Source: Perkinsus chesapeaki
Taxonomy: Eukaryota; Perkinsozoa; Perkinsida; Perkinsidae
Assembly: GCA_013115145.1 (NCBI GenBank)
Contig: JAAPAO010000571.1
Coordinates: 1-22,814 of the forward strand
DNA: 22,814 bases
Direction of reading: 5' to 3'
The first letter of the stretch is position 1, and each line of letters opens with the position of its first letter. The translations under genes were made by a program, and so were the position numbers. Under the pieces are notes generated by a model. It made no database searches. It was not told the origin of the DNA and was given only the letters and a program-made list of their open reading frames with translations. Below are positions 1 to 9,423 of the stretch, piece by piece.

Positions 1-839
1 GGAAGAAGGACTTCGTTGAGAAGTGCGTTCCTGTTATTCCCATCTCCGGTTGGATGGGTGATAACCTTATCAATAAGTCTGAGAAGATGGGCTGGTGGAA
101 GGGTGTCGATGTCACCCGTGACCCGGCATCCAAGGAGTCTTTCCACATTGAGACTCTTCTCGATGGTCTTGAGAAGTTCGCCACTGTACCTAAGCGTGTG
201 AGTGATGCTCCTATGAGAATGCCTGTTTCTGGTATCTACAAGATTAAGGGTGTCGGTGATGTTATCACCGGACGTGTTGAGCAGGGCATTGTTAAGCCCA
301 ATGAGGAGGTTGTCTTCATGCCTACTCATACTCCTTCCACTGCTTGTACTGGAAAAGTGTTCACCGTCGAGATGCATCATACTCGTCAGGATCAAGCTCT
401 TCCCGGTGATAACGTTGGTTTGAACGTCAAGGGTCTCGTTAAGGAGAATATGCCTCGTACTGGTGATGTGATGATCTACAAGAAGGATAACACTTTGAAG
501 CACGTTCAGTCCTTCACCGCCCAGGTTCAGATTTTGGATGTTCCTGGTGAGATTAAGGTTGGCTACTCTCCTATCGCGTTTGTCCGTACTGGTCGCTCTG
601 CCTGCCGTCTTGCCGGCATTAAGTGGAAGGTCGGTAAGGAGACTGGTGGTAAGAAGATGGAAGATCCTCATTCTCTTAAATCTAACGAGATGGCCGAGGT
701 CGTCTTCGAGCCTATCCAACCTCTGGTTGTCGATTCCTTCAAGAATTGCGAAGGTCTTTCTCGTGTGGCTCTCATGGAAGGTAACGGTGTTGTCATGCTT
801 GGTAAGTGTGTCTCCACTGTTGCTAAGGACGTGAAGTAA
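1..839 (+). CDS. EF1A: Elongation factor 1-alpha, C-terminal part (5' end outside window)
   Basis: The frame is open from base 3 to the TAA at 837-839 (278 residues). It is about 60% of a normal EF-1alpha and contains no intron. The family delivers aminoacyl-tRNA to the ribosome as a GTPase. The G domain is cut off by the window edge: the fragment begins in the VPVIPISGW stretch at its end and continues through domain II (MRMPVSGIYKIKGVGDVITG, GTVxxG-type barrel residues) and domain III (GYSPIAFVRTGRSAC, KETGGKKMEDPH, NCEGLSRVALMEGN). The C-terminus is extended a little (STVAKDVK). Codon use favours C/T-ending codons, as in highly expressed genes, and differs from the minus-strand genes downstream. 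The GTP-binding motifs cannot be checked here. The identity is secure; the missing 5' end is simply outside the window. Confidence 0.97.
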   Translation, partial: KKDFVEKCVPVIPISGWMGDNLINKSEKMGWWKGVDVTRDPASKESFHIETLLDGLEKFATVPKRVSDAPMRMPVSGIYKIKGVGDVITGRVEQGIVKPNEEVVFMPTHTPSTACTGKVFTVEMHHTRQDQALPGDNVGLNVKGLVKENMPRTGDVMIYKKDNTLKHVQSFTAQVQILDVPGEIKVGYSPIAFVRTGRSACRLAGIKWKVGKETGGKKMEDPHSLKSNEMAEVVFEPIQPLVVDSFKNCEGLSRVALMEGNGVVMLGKCVSTVAKDVK

Positions 840-875
840 GCGTCTACCCACTAAAATACAACGATAATTGGTTCT

Positions 876-881
876 AATAAA
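876..881 (+). promoter_or_regulatory. Possible poly(A) signal of EF-1alpha
   Basis: AATAAA lies 37 bases after the EF-1alpha stop codon, a usual distance for a polyadenylation signal in animals and fungi. Whether this organism uses that hexamer is unknown, so this is a position-based guess. Confidence 0.3.
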
Positions 882-1100
882 TCCCCAGTGGATTCATTTT
901 TTTCTTAAGAGGGGTTGGTTTGAGGTGATATAACTTGCTGGAAACTGAGTGTGTTTTGTTTTGTAAGTGGGAGAGTCAATGGCAATTGCCGTCAGTACCG
1001 TCAATGGCGTGCGGTATTGGCGTGTTGAGTAGTGGTTGAGTTGTGTCGAGTAGATTCGGTCGCATGTTTGAAGATCAAGCTTTAACCGGTTGAAGTGAGG

Positions 1101-1234
1101 GGGGACATCAAGCTTTGTTACGAGTTGACTACGAGTTAGATAACTCGAAGACAGCTTGAAAAAGTCAGGGGACATCAAGCTTTGTTACGAGTTGACTACG
1201 AGTTAGATAACTCGAAGACAGCTTGAAAAAGTCA
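1101..1234. repeat. Perfect 67-bp tandem duplication
   Basis: Bases 1101-1167 and 1168-1234 are identical over all 67 positions and directly adjacent. Each unit holds a 7-bp inverted repeat (CGAGTTA / TAACTCG with GA between) and begins GGGGACATCAAGC. The absence of any difference between the copies points to a recent duplication, or an assembly artefact. Confidence 0.95.
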
Positions 1235-1399
1235 CTGAGATAACGCATTACTAGACGATAAGAGAAACGTCAGATATGTAGCAGTATTATTCTCAACTAT
1301 TAAAACAACAACTATGAGAGGGAGTGATGACAGTCTACGAATCCAGTCGGACCAGTGGCATTTGCCCTAACAGAGATGAATGATAAGAACGTTGTGGAA

Positions 1400-4300
1400 C
1401 TAAGCCTTCTGCTCTTCGACTGAATCGCGATCAATCTCAGACTCTTCGCCGCTGGACGGGTAGAATCTGCGTTCGGTAGCATCGACTTCAGCAAGCTTGC
1501 GGCCGTCTTCAATGAGAGCCTGTGAAAAGTCTGATGGGATATTGAGAAGCCCTCAATCTCACTTGTACGGCTGCAATGTCCTCTTCGAAGGTTAAATACA
1601 TAGAGTTCAACTCGGTCTCAACTTCGGTAAATTTATCATGATCCTTCAGTGCCTAAAACGAGTCACCATTTGATTTGATCCGACGTTTAATCTTACGGCT
1701 GGCCAGGAGGTCTCCCTTAGAGTTGAAAGATGACCTATTTGTCGCATAAGGATTCCCTCTTGCTTCTCCACCACCGATTGGTAAAGAGCTGAAAGTGAGT
1801 TGAGTGGAACAGCAAGGTGATTTACGGAGAATCTTGGGATTCAAGAACTCCGTTGAAACTCACCTAGCTCTTCCTCAAGCCGGTCAATCTTTCGAAGTAG
1901 CTCATCTCGGTCTAACTTCTCATCCTCGCTATCGACCGTGGGATACTCGGCCACTGTAGCGGTAGGCTCTAACAGGGAAGGCCTCCGTGAAATAGAGATA
2001 ACATACCTTACCGGCTGCAGCGGGCTCTTTAAGCTCTTCCCCGGCCGGCATTTGGTCACTCCGAATAACCCCGGACTCCTCGTCAACGCCTGTGGTCTCA
2101 GTGATGGTCTCCGTGGCCTGAAAACCTGTGGGCTCCCAACCGAACGCGAGCTTACAGCTTTCTTCCTCTCGGACTGTTCCTCTTGTATTTGCCTGAGCAT
2201 CCCAAATGCCGCACGCTCCTCCACGAGGAACTCACCTGGCCTCCCTCTCGAGCTCCTCCAACCGCTTTGCAGAAGTCTCGGCGGCATCCTTCCGCCTCTC
2301 GACTTCCCGCTTGAGCAACGAGTCCTTAGCTGCGGCGTCCTCTTCAACTTGAACAGCCTCCTCGGGCGGCGCCGCTGTCTCATGGGGCCTGTTAGAAAAC
2401 GACGATGCCAACGACAGAATTTGCAGGTGTACTGATTCTCCTTTGTGATCTGCGCCTTAGCCTTCGCCGCAGCAGAGGTCGCCTCGGCAAGCCTACCGTA
2501 AGAGCAATGCACGGGCAGTGTCGGGTAGTCGATACACCTTACGTATTCTTCAATTCGTTGATCAACCTCTGGCTTTCCATGCCAGGTTGCTGAGCCATGA
2601 AGAACGTCCTCGACCACAACAGCAACGATACCGGGATATCCTTATTTGAGGAGACCTCCAGCCAAGAAGAGAGCTGCACCCGTAACCTACAAAACACCTT
2701 CCGCCTACTGCGACACCGCGCGCTTGCCTATCGTCATCCACGTTCACGTATGGCATACCACGCATACGATTGGCTTCTGCTAGCTCGGCGTGTGTGAGAT
2801 TGTTGACTCCTTCCCAGAGGATATCTCTATCTTCCGACCTGATTCGGGTGCAACCAACTTAACCTTTCTTGTATCTTGAAAGATACGCCTACCTCAACCT
2901 CGTCACATAATGTCTAAGTTGTAGCACTATATGAGACTTGAATGCATACCTGCCCAAAAACGGCTGTTACGAAGGCGGAGCGAAGCAGCAGCAGGGGGAA
3001 TGCTTACGGTCTCAGGCCCAGCATTTCGCATATGGCCTTCAACTGCTCTACGCTCATTTGCTCTAATTGAAACTCCGAGTGAAACAACTTTGAGAACCTG
3101 AAGAGAAAGTGGCCATCACGCAATCGCAATGTGCCGAAGAAGCTGAGAAGTATTTTATCCACTTCTAGACTTCTTAGTAACTGTCTCTCCCCCCTCATCA
3201 ACGCTCCTCAGAGAAACAAGTGTAGTTAAAAACCGCAAAAGTGGGAAAAACCGCCAAGGACTTATCTCACCTTTTAAGTTCAAGAACTGATGGGAAGTAC
3301 GGCCCCGAGCCTTCTCCCTCCTCCAGACGTTCGAGCATAGTTTCTTGGAACTCCTGGAGCTCTATGGCTCGATCGCTGAAAGATGCACACCTTCAGCGGA
3401 GCGACGCAGTATTCTCGAGAACCCACCGGAACTTGCTCGACTTCTCCTCTAGAATCTGCTTGTTCTTCTCGGTGATGACTTCATTGAAAAACGCCGCCAT
3501 ATCACTCTTAGCCCTAAAAACCGAAGGTGCTGCCGGGATTCGAACAAACAACCTCTCGATTTAGAAAACCGCTGTTGGACTCTCATCCAACTGGCCTACT
3601 TCATCCTGCGCATTAGCAACGCGTGATCGGACTTCTTGTCATTGAACGTCGACGGTAACATATTAGGGAACAATCGGAGGGCTATTGGCAGCGCCAGCTC
3701 TGAGAGCGAAAGGTGCGTAAGTGAAACCAGATTAAAAGATTATCCAACTCACCAGCAAACGGAATAATTACAAAGAGGGAGAATGGTACTAGCTTGAAGA
3801 GGTCAGTTACAGTGCGAACCTAAACAGAACATATACTTGGTGCAGGTTAAGAGAGGGTGGCTTACTAGGAGCTTATGTTCTCTTAGTGTCAGCTGATCGC
3901 CACGAGCTTGCCTGAAAAGATACGCCATAACGCACTCGCAAGATTCCAGGGAGGCGAGACTTACTTCATGACGAGTTGGGTGGACAATTGAACATTCTTG
4001 CCAAACAGTTTAGAGCCGTTTTTGATCCATGCCGACATGTGGTGGAGCGCCTCTTTAAGGTCGGCCCACCATTGGAAAACGATTCGTGGCTGAATGGAAG
4101 GAAACCGATTCATATACCCAAAGGTCCTGGGGTCGATCCCCGCTCCCTACATTATTAACAAATGACCACGACACCCTGAAGGTGCCCAGAAGGAGTCTTC
4201 CAGTCATACTGGCCGTCCATACCGCAACCTTCTTGCCCCTCACCAGCCCTTTACGACCATACTTCTTAGCCTGACAAAATAAGAACGATGAGCTCCTTAA

Positions 4301-5164
4301 AAATGCATTGCCCGGAGAGCATGTACCGTATATCGTACAGGCAGACGCCACATTAGTGGCTCTAAGCAACTGATCCGATACGATTCTCGAGAAGGTTCTC
4401 TATCCTAGGTCAACTCTACGATAGGTTCTCACACTTATTACGTTTGCGTTGTTTTATCTTACTCTCACTTAGACAGTCTCCTCTTCATTTATAGTACACT
4501 CAGTATTCTCCATCTTATTGCCCCCCATGAGATCTCTATATATTTTATTTCCAACGTCCACGAATGATCGACGCTAGTCGATTAGATGAGGAGTGCTTTC
4601 CGATATACATTCATCCACTTGTGCGTGGAGAGACTCCCATTTTTCAAATAGCATTTCAACGACAAGCACTTCCAGACCGGGGAGGCAAAACCGAAAAACT
4701 TTTTCAAAATTTGATTTTTTTTCTATAATTCCCCATATACTATCAAGCATACAGATCAAAGACTACTACCAAGACACTGCATGGATAATCTAGATCGATC
4801 AACCGTTTCATGCCTTGGGACAGTGTATCGCAACCCCTCCTCCCCCTACCTTCTTCCATCTAGCAGGCCACGGCGAGGCAAACGCCTTCTCCCCGCCAGG
4901 CGCTCCGACGGCTCTCGTCCCAACTGGCTCAACAGATGAGGACGAAGAAGAAGCAGGTTCATTATCCACCCCCGTGCTGAACCCAGCCGACTGACCGCGC
5001 GCCACGAAAACTGGCGTTATTCTCGTTCTTCCAGCCTCAAGTTGACTGAAGCGCTGCACTGCAGGATAAGCCAGCTTGGTGAAATGCCGAACACTCGCTG
5101 GACGTAACGTCTGTCTCAGCAAAACCGGTGCGAAGTTGCGCCCAAATCGAGTGATGGGAAGCAT
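1400..5164 (-). CDS. LETM1: LETM1-family inner mitochondrial membrane protein, 20 exons
   Basis: The family (LETM1, yeast Mdm38) handles K+/H+ or Ca2+/H+ exchange and ribosome binding at the mitochondrial inner membrane. Exons rebuilt by frame and homology: 5164-4850, 4270-4151, 4089-3965, 3911-3866, 3819-3753, 3699-3600, 3513-3427, 3375-3271, 3097-3008, 2949-2893, 2838-2728, 2686-2543, 2492-2433, 2388-2236, 2192-2156, 2117-2007, 1966-1864, 1788-1697, 1652-1563, 1519-1400. They sum to 2133 bases, an unbroken 710-aa frame. The first exon is an Arg/Ser-rich, acid-poor mitochondrial leader (MLPITRFGRNFAPVLLRQ). Exons 3-6 give the family core: ALHHM, LTLREHKLLVRTVTDLFKLV, the membrane segment LVPFSLFVIIPFA and ELALPIALRLFPNMLPSTF. 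Exons 8-12 give the ribosome-binding-like domain (FSKLF, LRVQLSSWLEV, DIPVSLLLWSR). Exons 13-20 are charged coiled coil with an acidic end. Introns are 38-173 bp except the first (579 bp). Intron 11 (2727-2687) is GC-AG. Exact 5' start is chosen as the first ATG giving the leader. Confidence 0.93.
3514..3599 (-). repeat. tRNA-like LETM1 intron 6, sense orientation
   Basis: This 86-bp intron begins GTAGGCCAGTTGG and ends GGTTTTTAG, joining RRMK to AKSDMAAFF. Read in the gene direction it has an A-box match starting one base inside the intron (TAGGCCAGTTGG, 3598-3587, 11 of 12 consensus positions) and a B-box match (TGTTCGAATCC, 3546-3536). A UCU triplet in an anticodon-like loop (TTTCTAA) lies at 3565-3563. 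A-box to B-box spacing is 52, longer than a standard tRNA. The T-stem and acceptor ends pair poorly and the D-arm holds a strong extra hairpin, so it is a degenerate tRNA or tRNA-derived element rather than a working tRNA-Arg gene. Confidence 0.5.
4080..4150 (+). repeat. tRNA-like sequence forming LETM1 intron 2 in antisense
   Basis: On the + strand, an A-box match (TGGCTGAATGG, 4087-4097) is followed 43 bases later by a B-box match (GGGTCGATCCC, 4130-4140), which is tRNA spacing. A CAT triplet at 4111-4113 lies where an anticodon would be. The T-stem is partly paired (three G-C pairs and one G-U), but the acceptor ends do not pair, so this is not a working tRNA. On the minus strand, 4150-4090 is LETM1 intron 2 (61 bp, GTAGGGAG to CCATTCAG). 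Its removal is required: reading through shifts frame and stops, whereas splicing joins SFVNN to PRIVFQWW. The complement of the CTAC end supplies the 5' splice site and the complement of the D-arm CTGAATGG supplies the CAG. The first 10 bases overlap the exon. Confidence 0.6.
4271..4849 (-). other. LETM1 intron 1, 579 bp
   Basis: This intron runs from GTAGGGGG to TTTTGTCAG and joins WKK to AKKYGRKG in phase 0. It is ten times longer than the typical introns of this gene. I see no exon, RNA gene or clear repeat in it; it is AT-rich in the middle, with T/A runs near 4700-4730. Confidence 0.75.
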
Positions 5165-5595
5165 TGTATAGAGGAAGAGGCTGAACAAAGCCACTTACCA
5201 TTACGACACGTAATATAATCGAAACACTGCTTTCAATCCCACAGAATTTTAGCAAGACTGCACAGTGGGGCACTTCATACCAATGAGACACACTCAAATT
5301 GAGAGACTTAACTCTCTCCACTTCATCATCCACGCGAACATCTACCCATTCCTATATTGTGTCCATCGGCTTCCCTCGCTTAACAAGGCACTTTCGAGCT
5401 TCAAAAATGGGATGCAATTTGCCCCAACATTCTCTCTATCTGCAAACTACCACATACATATAGACTTAACCAACCACACCCACTCCTTCCCACACTCAAA
5501 GCTCAAAGCAAACCGATGGCAAGGAGAAACGTAAATGACGTGTATAGCAGTACAATAACAGCAGCAGCGGCCTCAATGTGGTGGTGATGAGCAAC

Positions 5596-8500
5596 TCAAA
5601 GTGCAAATACCTTCCTACTAACTTGGGAATCTGGCCGCCACACATACTCATACTCCCCAGTACCTACAACACACTGAAGGACAAGGCAATCTACACGTGT
5701 TACGTTTGGCAAAGAGCCCTAGTTGAAGCGATCTCAACTTCAACGTGAAGCGTGGGCCAATCTCTTGTAGGGCGCATCGATCGTCCTTCTCAGTGTCCTC
5801 TAGGTTACGAAACACGTACCTGAACCAGATCCATATTTCCGGAATCGCACTCCACACGCTCGAAAGGCAACACAATCACTTTCGAGTTGGATTATCGGAC
5901 GTCCCACAGACGAAACCCAAACAGGAATAAAACCACCGCGCGCCACGAAATTCACTACCGATAATGGCGGAAGAATACAAAGTCCCTCTGATTATGGAAG
6001 GCTACCACACGTCTTCCCTTGAAGTCTGGCCGTATAGCACCTGAAATGAGAATACGATGAAGCATTACCACATTACCAACAGTGAATATCGGCGATAATT
6101 TTATCTATAAATCTGATAACGTATTCAACATCCTTACAACCCGTACATATGCACGGGAATGAATAAATGAATAAATAATGCATATAAAGACGTGATGGAT
6201 GGCTGAACAAAATTAAGTGAATCTCGCCGACAGGTGAGCAATATCAACTCGAGATACTCGAAGACAAATATAGATGATACGCGGCGGAACTTCCGGAGTC
6301 AATTCATGCGAGCCTCAAAGCGTACGTATCTTGTGAAGGAGATTATAGAGCCCGACTGGATATCGAGATGTCGGATACTTGAAAGCCGCTGGTCCAGGTA
6401 CTTCTGTATTACCAAACAAGCTGCCTATTTGCCTTCCTATCCTATGACCAAGTCGAGTACCAAAGCCATTTAATAACAACTCTGGACGGTCATCTGGATT
6501 ACCTATCATACCAAGCACCATCATAAAGGACATTCCCCTCACAGTAGCATTGACACGCATACCCACGTTTAGCAAAAGCTAAGAAAAGTATGGTATGAAA
6601 AAATATTGATTTCACCGAATAACCGATATGCGCAGTGTGGAAATATATCCCTAAGCGCGCATGCTATTATCGGGCTACGCTCCGCTACATTGCCATTATA
6701 TAGCATAGCAGTTCGCCCAAGTAAGTCACATTATTACAACAGAAGATACAGTCGAACAAGTTCCGAGAAATCTCAGTCGTCGACTTTTCAACTCCAAACA
6801 ATCAACATGCCCAGTCGACGAGCATATTTGAGGCCTAGACTTAGGAAGGCTACTAGATACCTCAACAGTGGACATTGTAATACAAGCTCCACACGATTGA
6901 TGAACGATACTCGACATATCCCCGATACCACTAGTACATGTGGCTCCATGCTTCATATCAGCTCCCAACTCCAAACTACTGAGCTTCCAATAACTAGTAG
7001 GTCCCTCGGGCAAACTTGTTATATAAAGGGATGATGGCTCCTTCTTCCTGTCTTCAGATAATACCTATTCAAACAATATGGAGGAGCCCTGCTGCTACAT
7101 ATTGAAACACCCCAATTATACCTAGAGTCTCTAGAGTACTAATGCGCTCACCACAGTCGGCAGCGCGATTAGTCACCTTCAATCGGTGTGACACTGTGGA
7201 CGTAGTCGCTCGTTTGATTAGAGCGAGAGTAAGCAATCCGTTCCCCGGCCACTTGCCCCAAGCTATAGCAGCAGCAGCAGCAGTCAATAATTATACTATA
7301 CTAATTCTATATTTGTAATATCCTACACCGTTCGTCACCAACTAGGGCAACGAAAAAGCAAAAGTCCTACATAAGTACCAGTTCCATTCTTGATAGGTAT
7401 GGACTGGCCAAGACACCCATTTCACTTGTATCCTATTCACTCCTTCAAACTGTTACTAAATTAACATGTCTGAATAAATTTCTAAACCCGGTCCCTCGGC
7501 TGTCCACCCCAAGCCACCCATACTACCACAACCGCAGTAAAGCCTCTATTGTTGGCAAAGTCGCATATCTTAGTGATAGGAAAATGCTTCTTTCTAAAGT
7601 ACTGCATGCCAGGCACCACCTCAACCAGCTCCTTGATCAAACCGTACGATCGCTCGGAAGGATACTGAACACACAGCCATCCCAAAGGTCCCAGGTTCGA
7701 TTCCCAACGAGGGCATTACCGGCATCGATGTCGTGAACATTATCTTAGGCTCCACTGGCTCCCTTTCCTCCTCTTCCTCCACTTCACCCTGCTCTGCGGT
7801 AGTAGTAGGAGCTGTACTAGGAGTGTCCTCAGCCTGGATACCAGCGGGGGGTAGAACTTCGCTGGTAGGAGGGGCAGTGGGGAATGTATGCCTGGAATGA
7901 TTGTTGTTTTGCTGGTGAAATATAACTAGGTAACCATCTGCGTAATAACTTATTATTATATATAGTACTTTACTATTAATAAATGATTACTCATGCATTA
8001 ACATTCATAATATAATATTAACGTTGACACTAATGTTATATATTCCTTTATTATTGCACTAATGACAATAAACTAGTATCTGACATCTCATCTACACCTA
8101 TCGAGCTCGAACTTTATCAACTTTACGAAATAAGCTCGAAGTATCCCCCAAGCAGCTGGAGCAGAGAAAACAAATCGAATCCGCACAGGTTGCCTTCTCG
8201 GCTACGCGGTCTGAACCAAGCCTACACCTCCCCAACTGCTGTTCTTTTCGTTCCACCAATAACATTCACCCTACACGTATTCCTCCCGTAATCCCCTCAA
8301 CACTACCTGAACTCATCCATTCTCTCATCAGCTTTAACCTCTTCATCCCCCTCCGGCGGTAACATAGTTACATCAGCCTCCCTCATCATCTCAATAGTAG
8401 TCGTCGCCGGGACGTCAACCTAAACCCACTTCACCAGGGACGTTCAGGTCGCTCGTTGTACCTCCTCTCCGTTCGCTCGAGCTTCTTGTCTCTGCTTTCT

Positions 8501-8699
8501 GGTCTCCCTCTTTACACGCTTTTTCTCTCGGTATTGCCTTCCCACCTGTCATACCGTATTTTACTTTTTCGTCTTAAGAATCTTGCATTACTAGTTCTTG
8601 CCGTTTCCATTTATTAGCTATATGTACATCACCTTCAGGAATCTTTTCCACCTTGCCGACCTTATGACCTGCAATGTCACTTGTCAAACTGAATCGCAT
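5596..8699 (-). CDS. RPF1: Ribosome production factor 1 (Brix domain), 10 exons
   Basis: RPF1 is a nucleolar Brix-domain protein needed for 60S subunit assembly. Exons rebuilt: 8699-8592, 8545-8462, 8419-8307, 7891-7720, 7664-7527, 7064-6938, 6502-6413, 6040-5959, 5819-5704, 5663-5596. They sum to 1098 bases, a 365-aa frame; human RPF1 is similar in length. Family marks in order: a basic N-terminal helix (NKWKRQEL, REKKRVKRETRKQRQEAR), an acidic linker, KIMFTTS at the Brix start, KICDFANNRGFT, EDRKKEPSSLYITSLPEGPT, LLLNGFGTRLGHRIGR, GRRVVAFHNQRDFVFFRH and QEIGPRFTLKLRSLQLG, then EYEYVWRPD at the end. Five introns are 40-139 bp and four are long (415, 462, 435, 372 bp); I see no exon in the long ones. 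The 5' border is the weakest point: the ATG at 8699 is the nearest in-frame one, but exon 1 could instead start at the acceptor CATTGCAG near 8681. Confidence 0.88.
7650..7719 (+). repeat. tRNA-like sequence forming RPF1 intron 4 in antisense
   Basis: The minus-strand intron is 7719-7665 (55 bp, GTAATGCC to TGTGTTCAG), joining TTSMP to YPSERSYG in phase 0; 55 is not a multiple of 3, so removal is needed to keep the Brix frame. On the + strand it holds a B-box match, GGTTCGATTCC at 7694-7704, with an A-box-like TCGCTCGGAAGG 44 bases upstream (7650-7661, inside the exon). Bases 7681-7705 match LETM1 intron 2 (4117-4141) at 21 of 25 positions, including the exact 11-mer CCCAAAGGTCC. A GGAAGGA follows the A-box in both. 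The T-stem is weakly paired, so it is not a working tRNA. Confidence 0.6.
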
Positions 8700-9423
8700 T
8701 TCGCACGTTATCGCCTCGAAATGGTTTTCAAACTTTAATGCTACTCTCACACTATCAACCGTATTTTCATCCCAACGTGGCGTTCCTTACTGCGTGGTTG
8801 GGCAATAAGGTATATCTCGCCATACATCTTTTATTACTAGTCTACAATGCACAGAGACCTTCGACTTAACAACGATCAGGAGATCGTTACAAGCTTCCAA
8901 ATGCAGCGTATCGAAAAGGTTTGGTGACACCAAAGCGGCTGTACAAGTGCATTAACTCATCTTTTCTTTCGAGTGCGCATATTGAGCAAGATACTCTTAT
9001 TAAATAGACTGGTGCAAATGATGCTTATTACGTTGTAGGCACTTCTCCTGAGCCTGGATAAGTATCTTTCGACGATCCTTCTTGATAGACTTTTTAACCA
9101 TTCTCACGGCTTCGACAACAGTTGCAATTTTCTGCCAAGTTGAGCTAAATCGATTAGTCGGGCGCTCGCTTTTGTCATACCTCGCTGTGGATTTGATCGA
9201 TTATCCTGGCGCGGGCCTCTTGTCTTGCTGTAGGAGGCTCCTCACCGTGCCTAGGCACTATGCGTTGTATTTAGTGATGGAATTATGAAGAGGAGTGGTA
9301 GCTAAGTATCTCTGGTGGATTACGTTTCGTTCGTCTGGCTTTGTAGAATGATACGTGGGTGTTGGTATTGGCGTCGTTAAGGTAGTATTTGGTATTAGCT
9401 TGTTGCTGCCCAACCAGAACTTG
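8700..9423 (-). other. Divergent RPF1-uL23 region with two candidate exons
   Basis: The region lies between two genes transcribed away from each other and should hold both promoters. On the minus strand, 9131-9043 (KIATVVEAVRMVKKSIKKD and on) and about 9246-9181 (EEPPTARQEARARIIDQIH) read as charged helical coding sequence and are joined by a canonical 49-bp intron (9180-9132), phase 0. I could not join them in frame to RPF1 exon 1, nor find a start for the upstream piece; ATG 9101 is possible. They may be extra RPF1 5' exons or a small separate gene. On the + strand, 9382-9398 (GTAGTATTTGGTATTAG) looks like a tiny intron or splice-site mimic in the uL23 leader. The 8738-8760 repeat copy is listed separately. 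Confidence 0.35.
8738..8760 (+). repeat. Dispersed 23-bp repeat, copy 1
   Basis: The sequence begins ATGCTACTCTCACACTATCA and ends ACC. It recurs at 18229-18251 with one mismatch and, more diverged, at 18172-18194. Similarity to the 18229 copy extends about 5-10 bases on both sides. This copy is just upstream of RPF1; the others are in a clathrin intron. Confidence 0.75.

Larger units (their letters stand above)
840..1399. other. Convergent 3' spacer between EF-1alpha and LETM1
   Basis: This 560-base stretch holds the 3' ends of two converging genes. I see no exon in it on either strand. Its only clear structure is the 67-bp tandem duplication listed separately. Confidence 0.7.

Noticed and set aside
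1938-2435. 165-codon open frame on the + strand
   Set aside because: It lies antisense to LETM1 exons 14-17, whose frame and coiled-coil sequence are supported; it has no family signature.
3520-3605. Functional tRNA-Arg(UCU) gene inside LETM1
   Set aside because: The acceptor ends do not pair and the T-stem has only one or two pairs; the intact Pol III boxes alone do not make a tRNA.
4055-4369. Continuous minus-strand frame reading through the tRNA-like intron 2
   Set aside because: The part beyond 4150 leaves the LETM1 frame and stops; splicing out 61 bases restores the family sequence PRIVFQWW onward.
6315-6412. Minus-strand continuation of RPF1 exon 7 (NTEVPGPAAFKYP)
   Set aside because: It follows a GT donor and is not in the Brix family; the family sequence resumes at 6040 (IRPDFKGRRVV).
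7267-7283. GCA trinucleotide run
   Set aside because: Short simple repeat within an RPF1 intron; such runs are common and carry no clear meaning here.
8650-8790. Long open minus-strand reading around [18 protein letters not shown] as extra RPF1 coding
   Set aside because: The sequence is shared with a clathrin intron repeat and no RPF1 homologue has this segment; kept only as a repeat, though not excluded.
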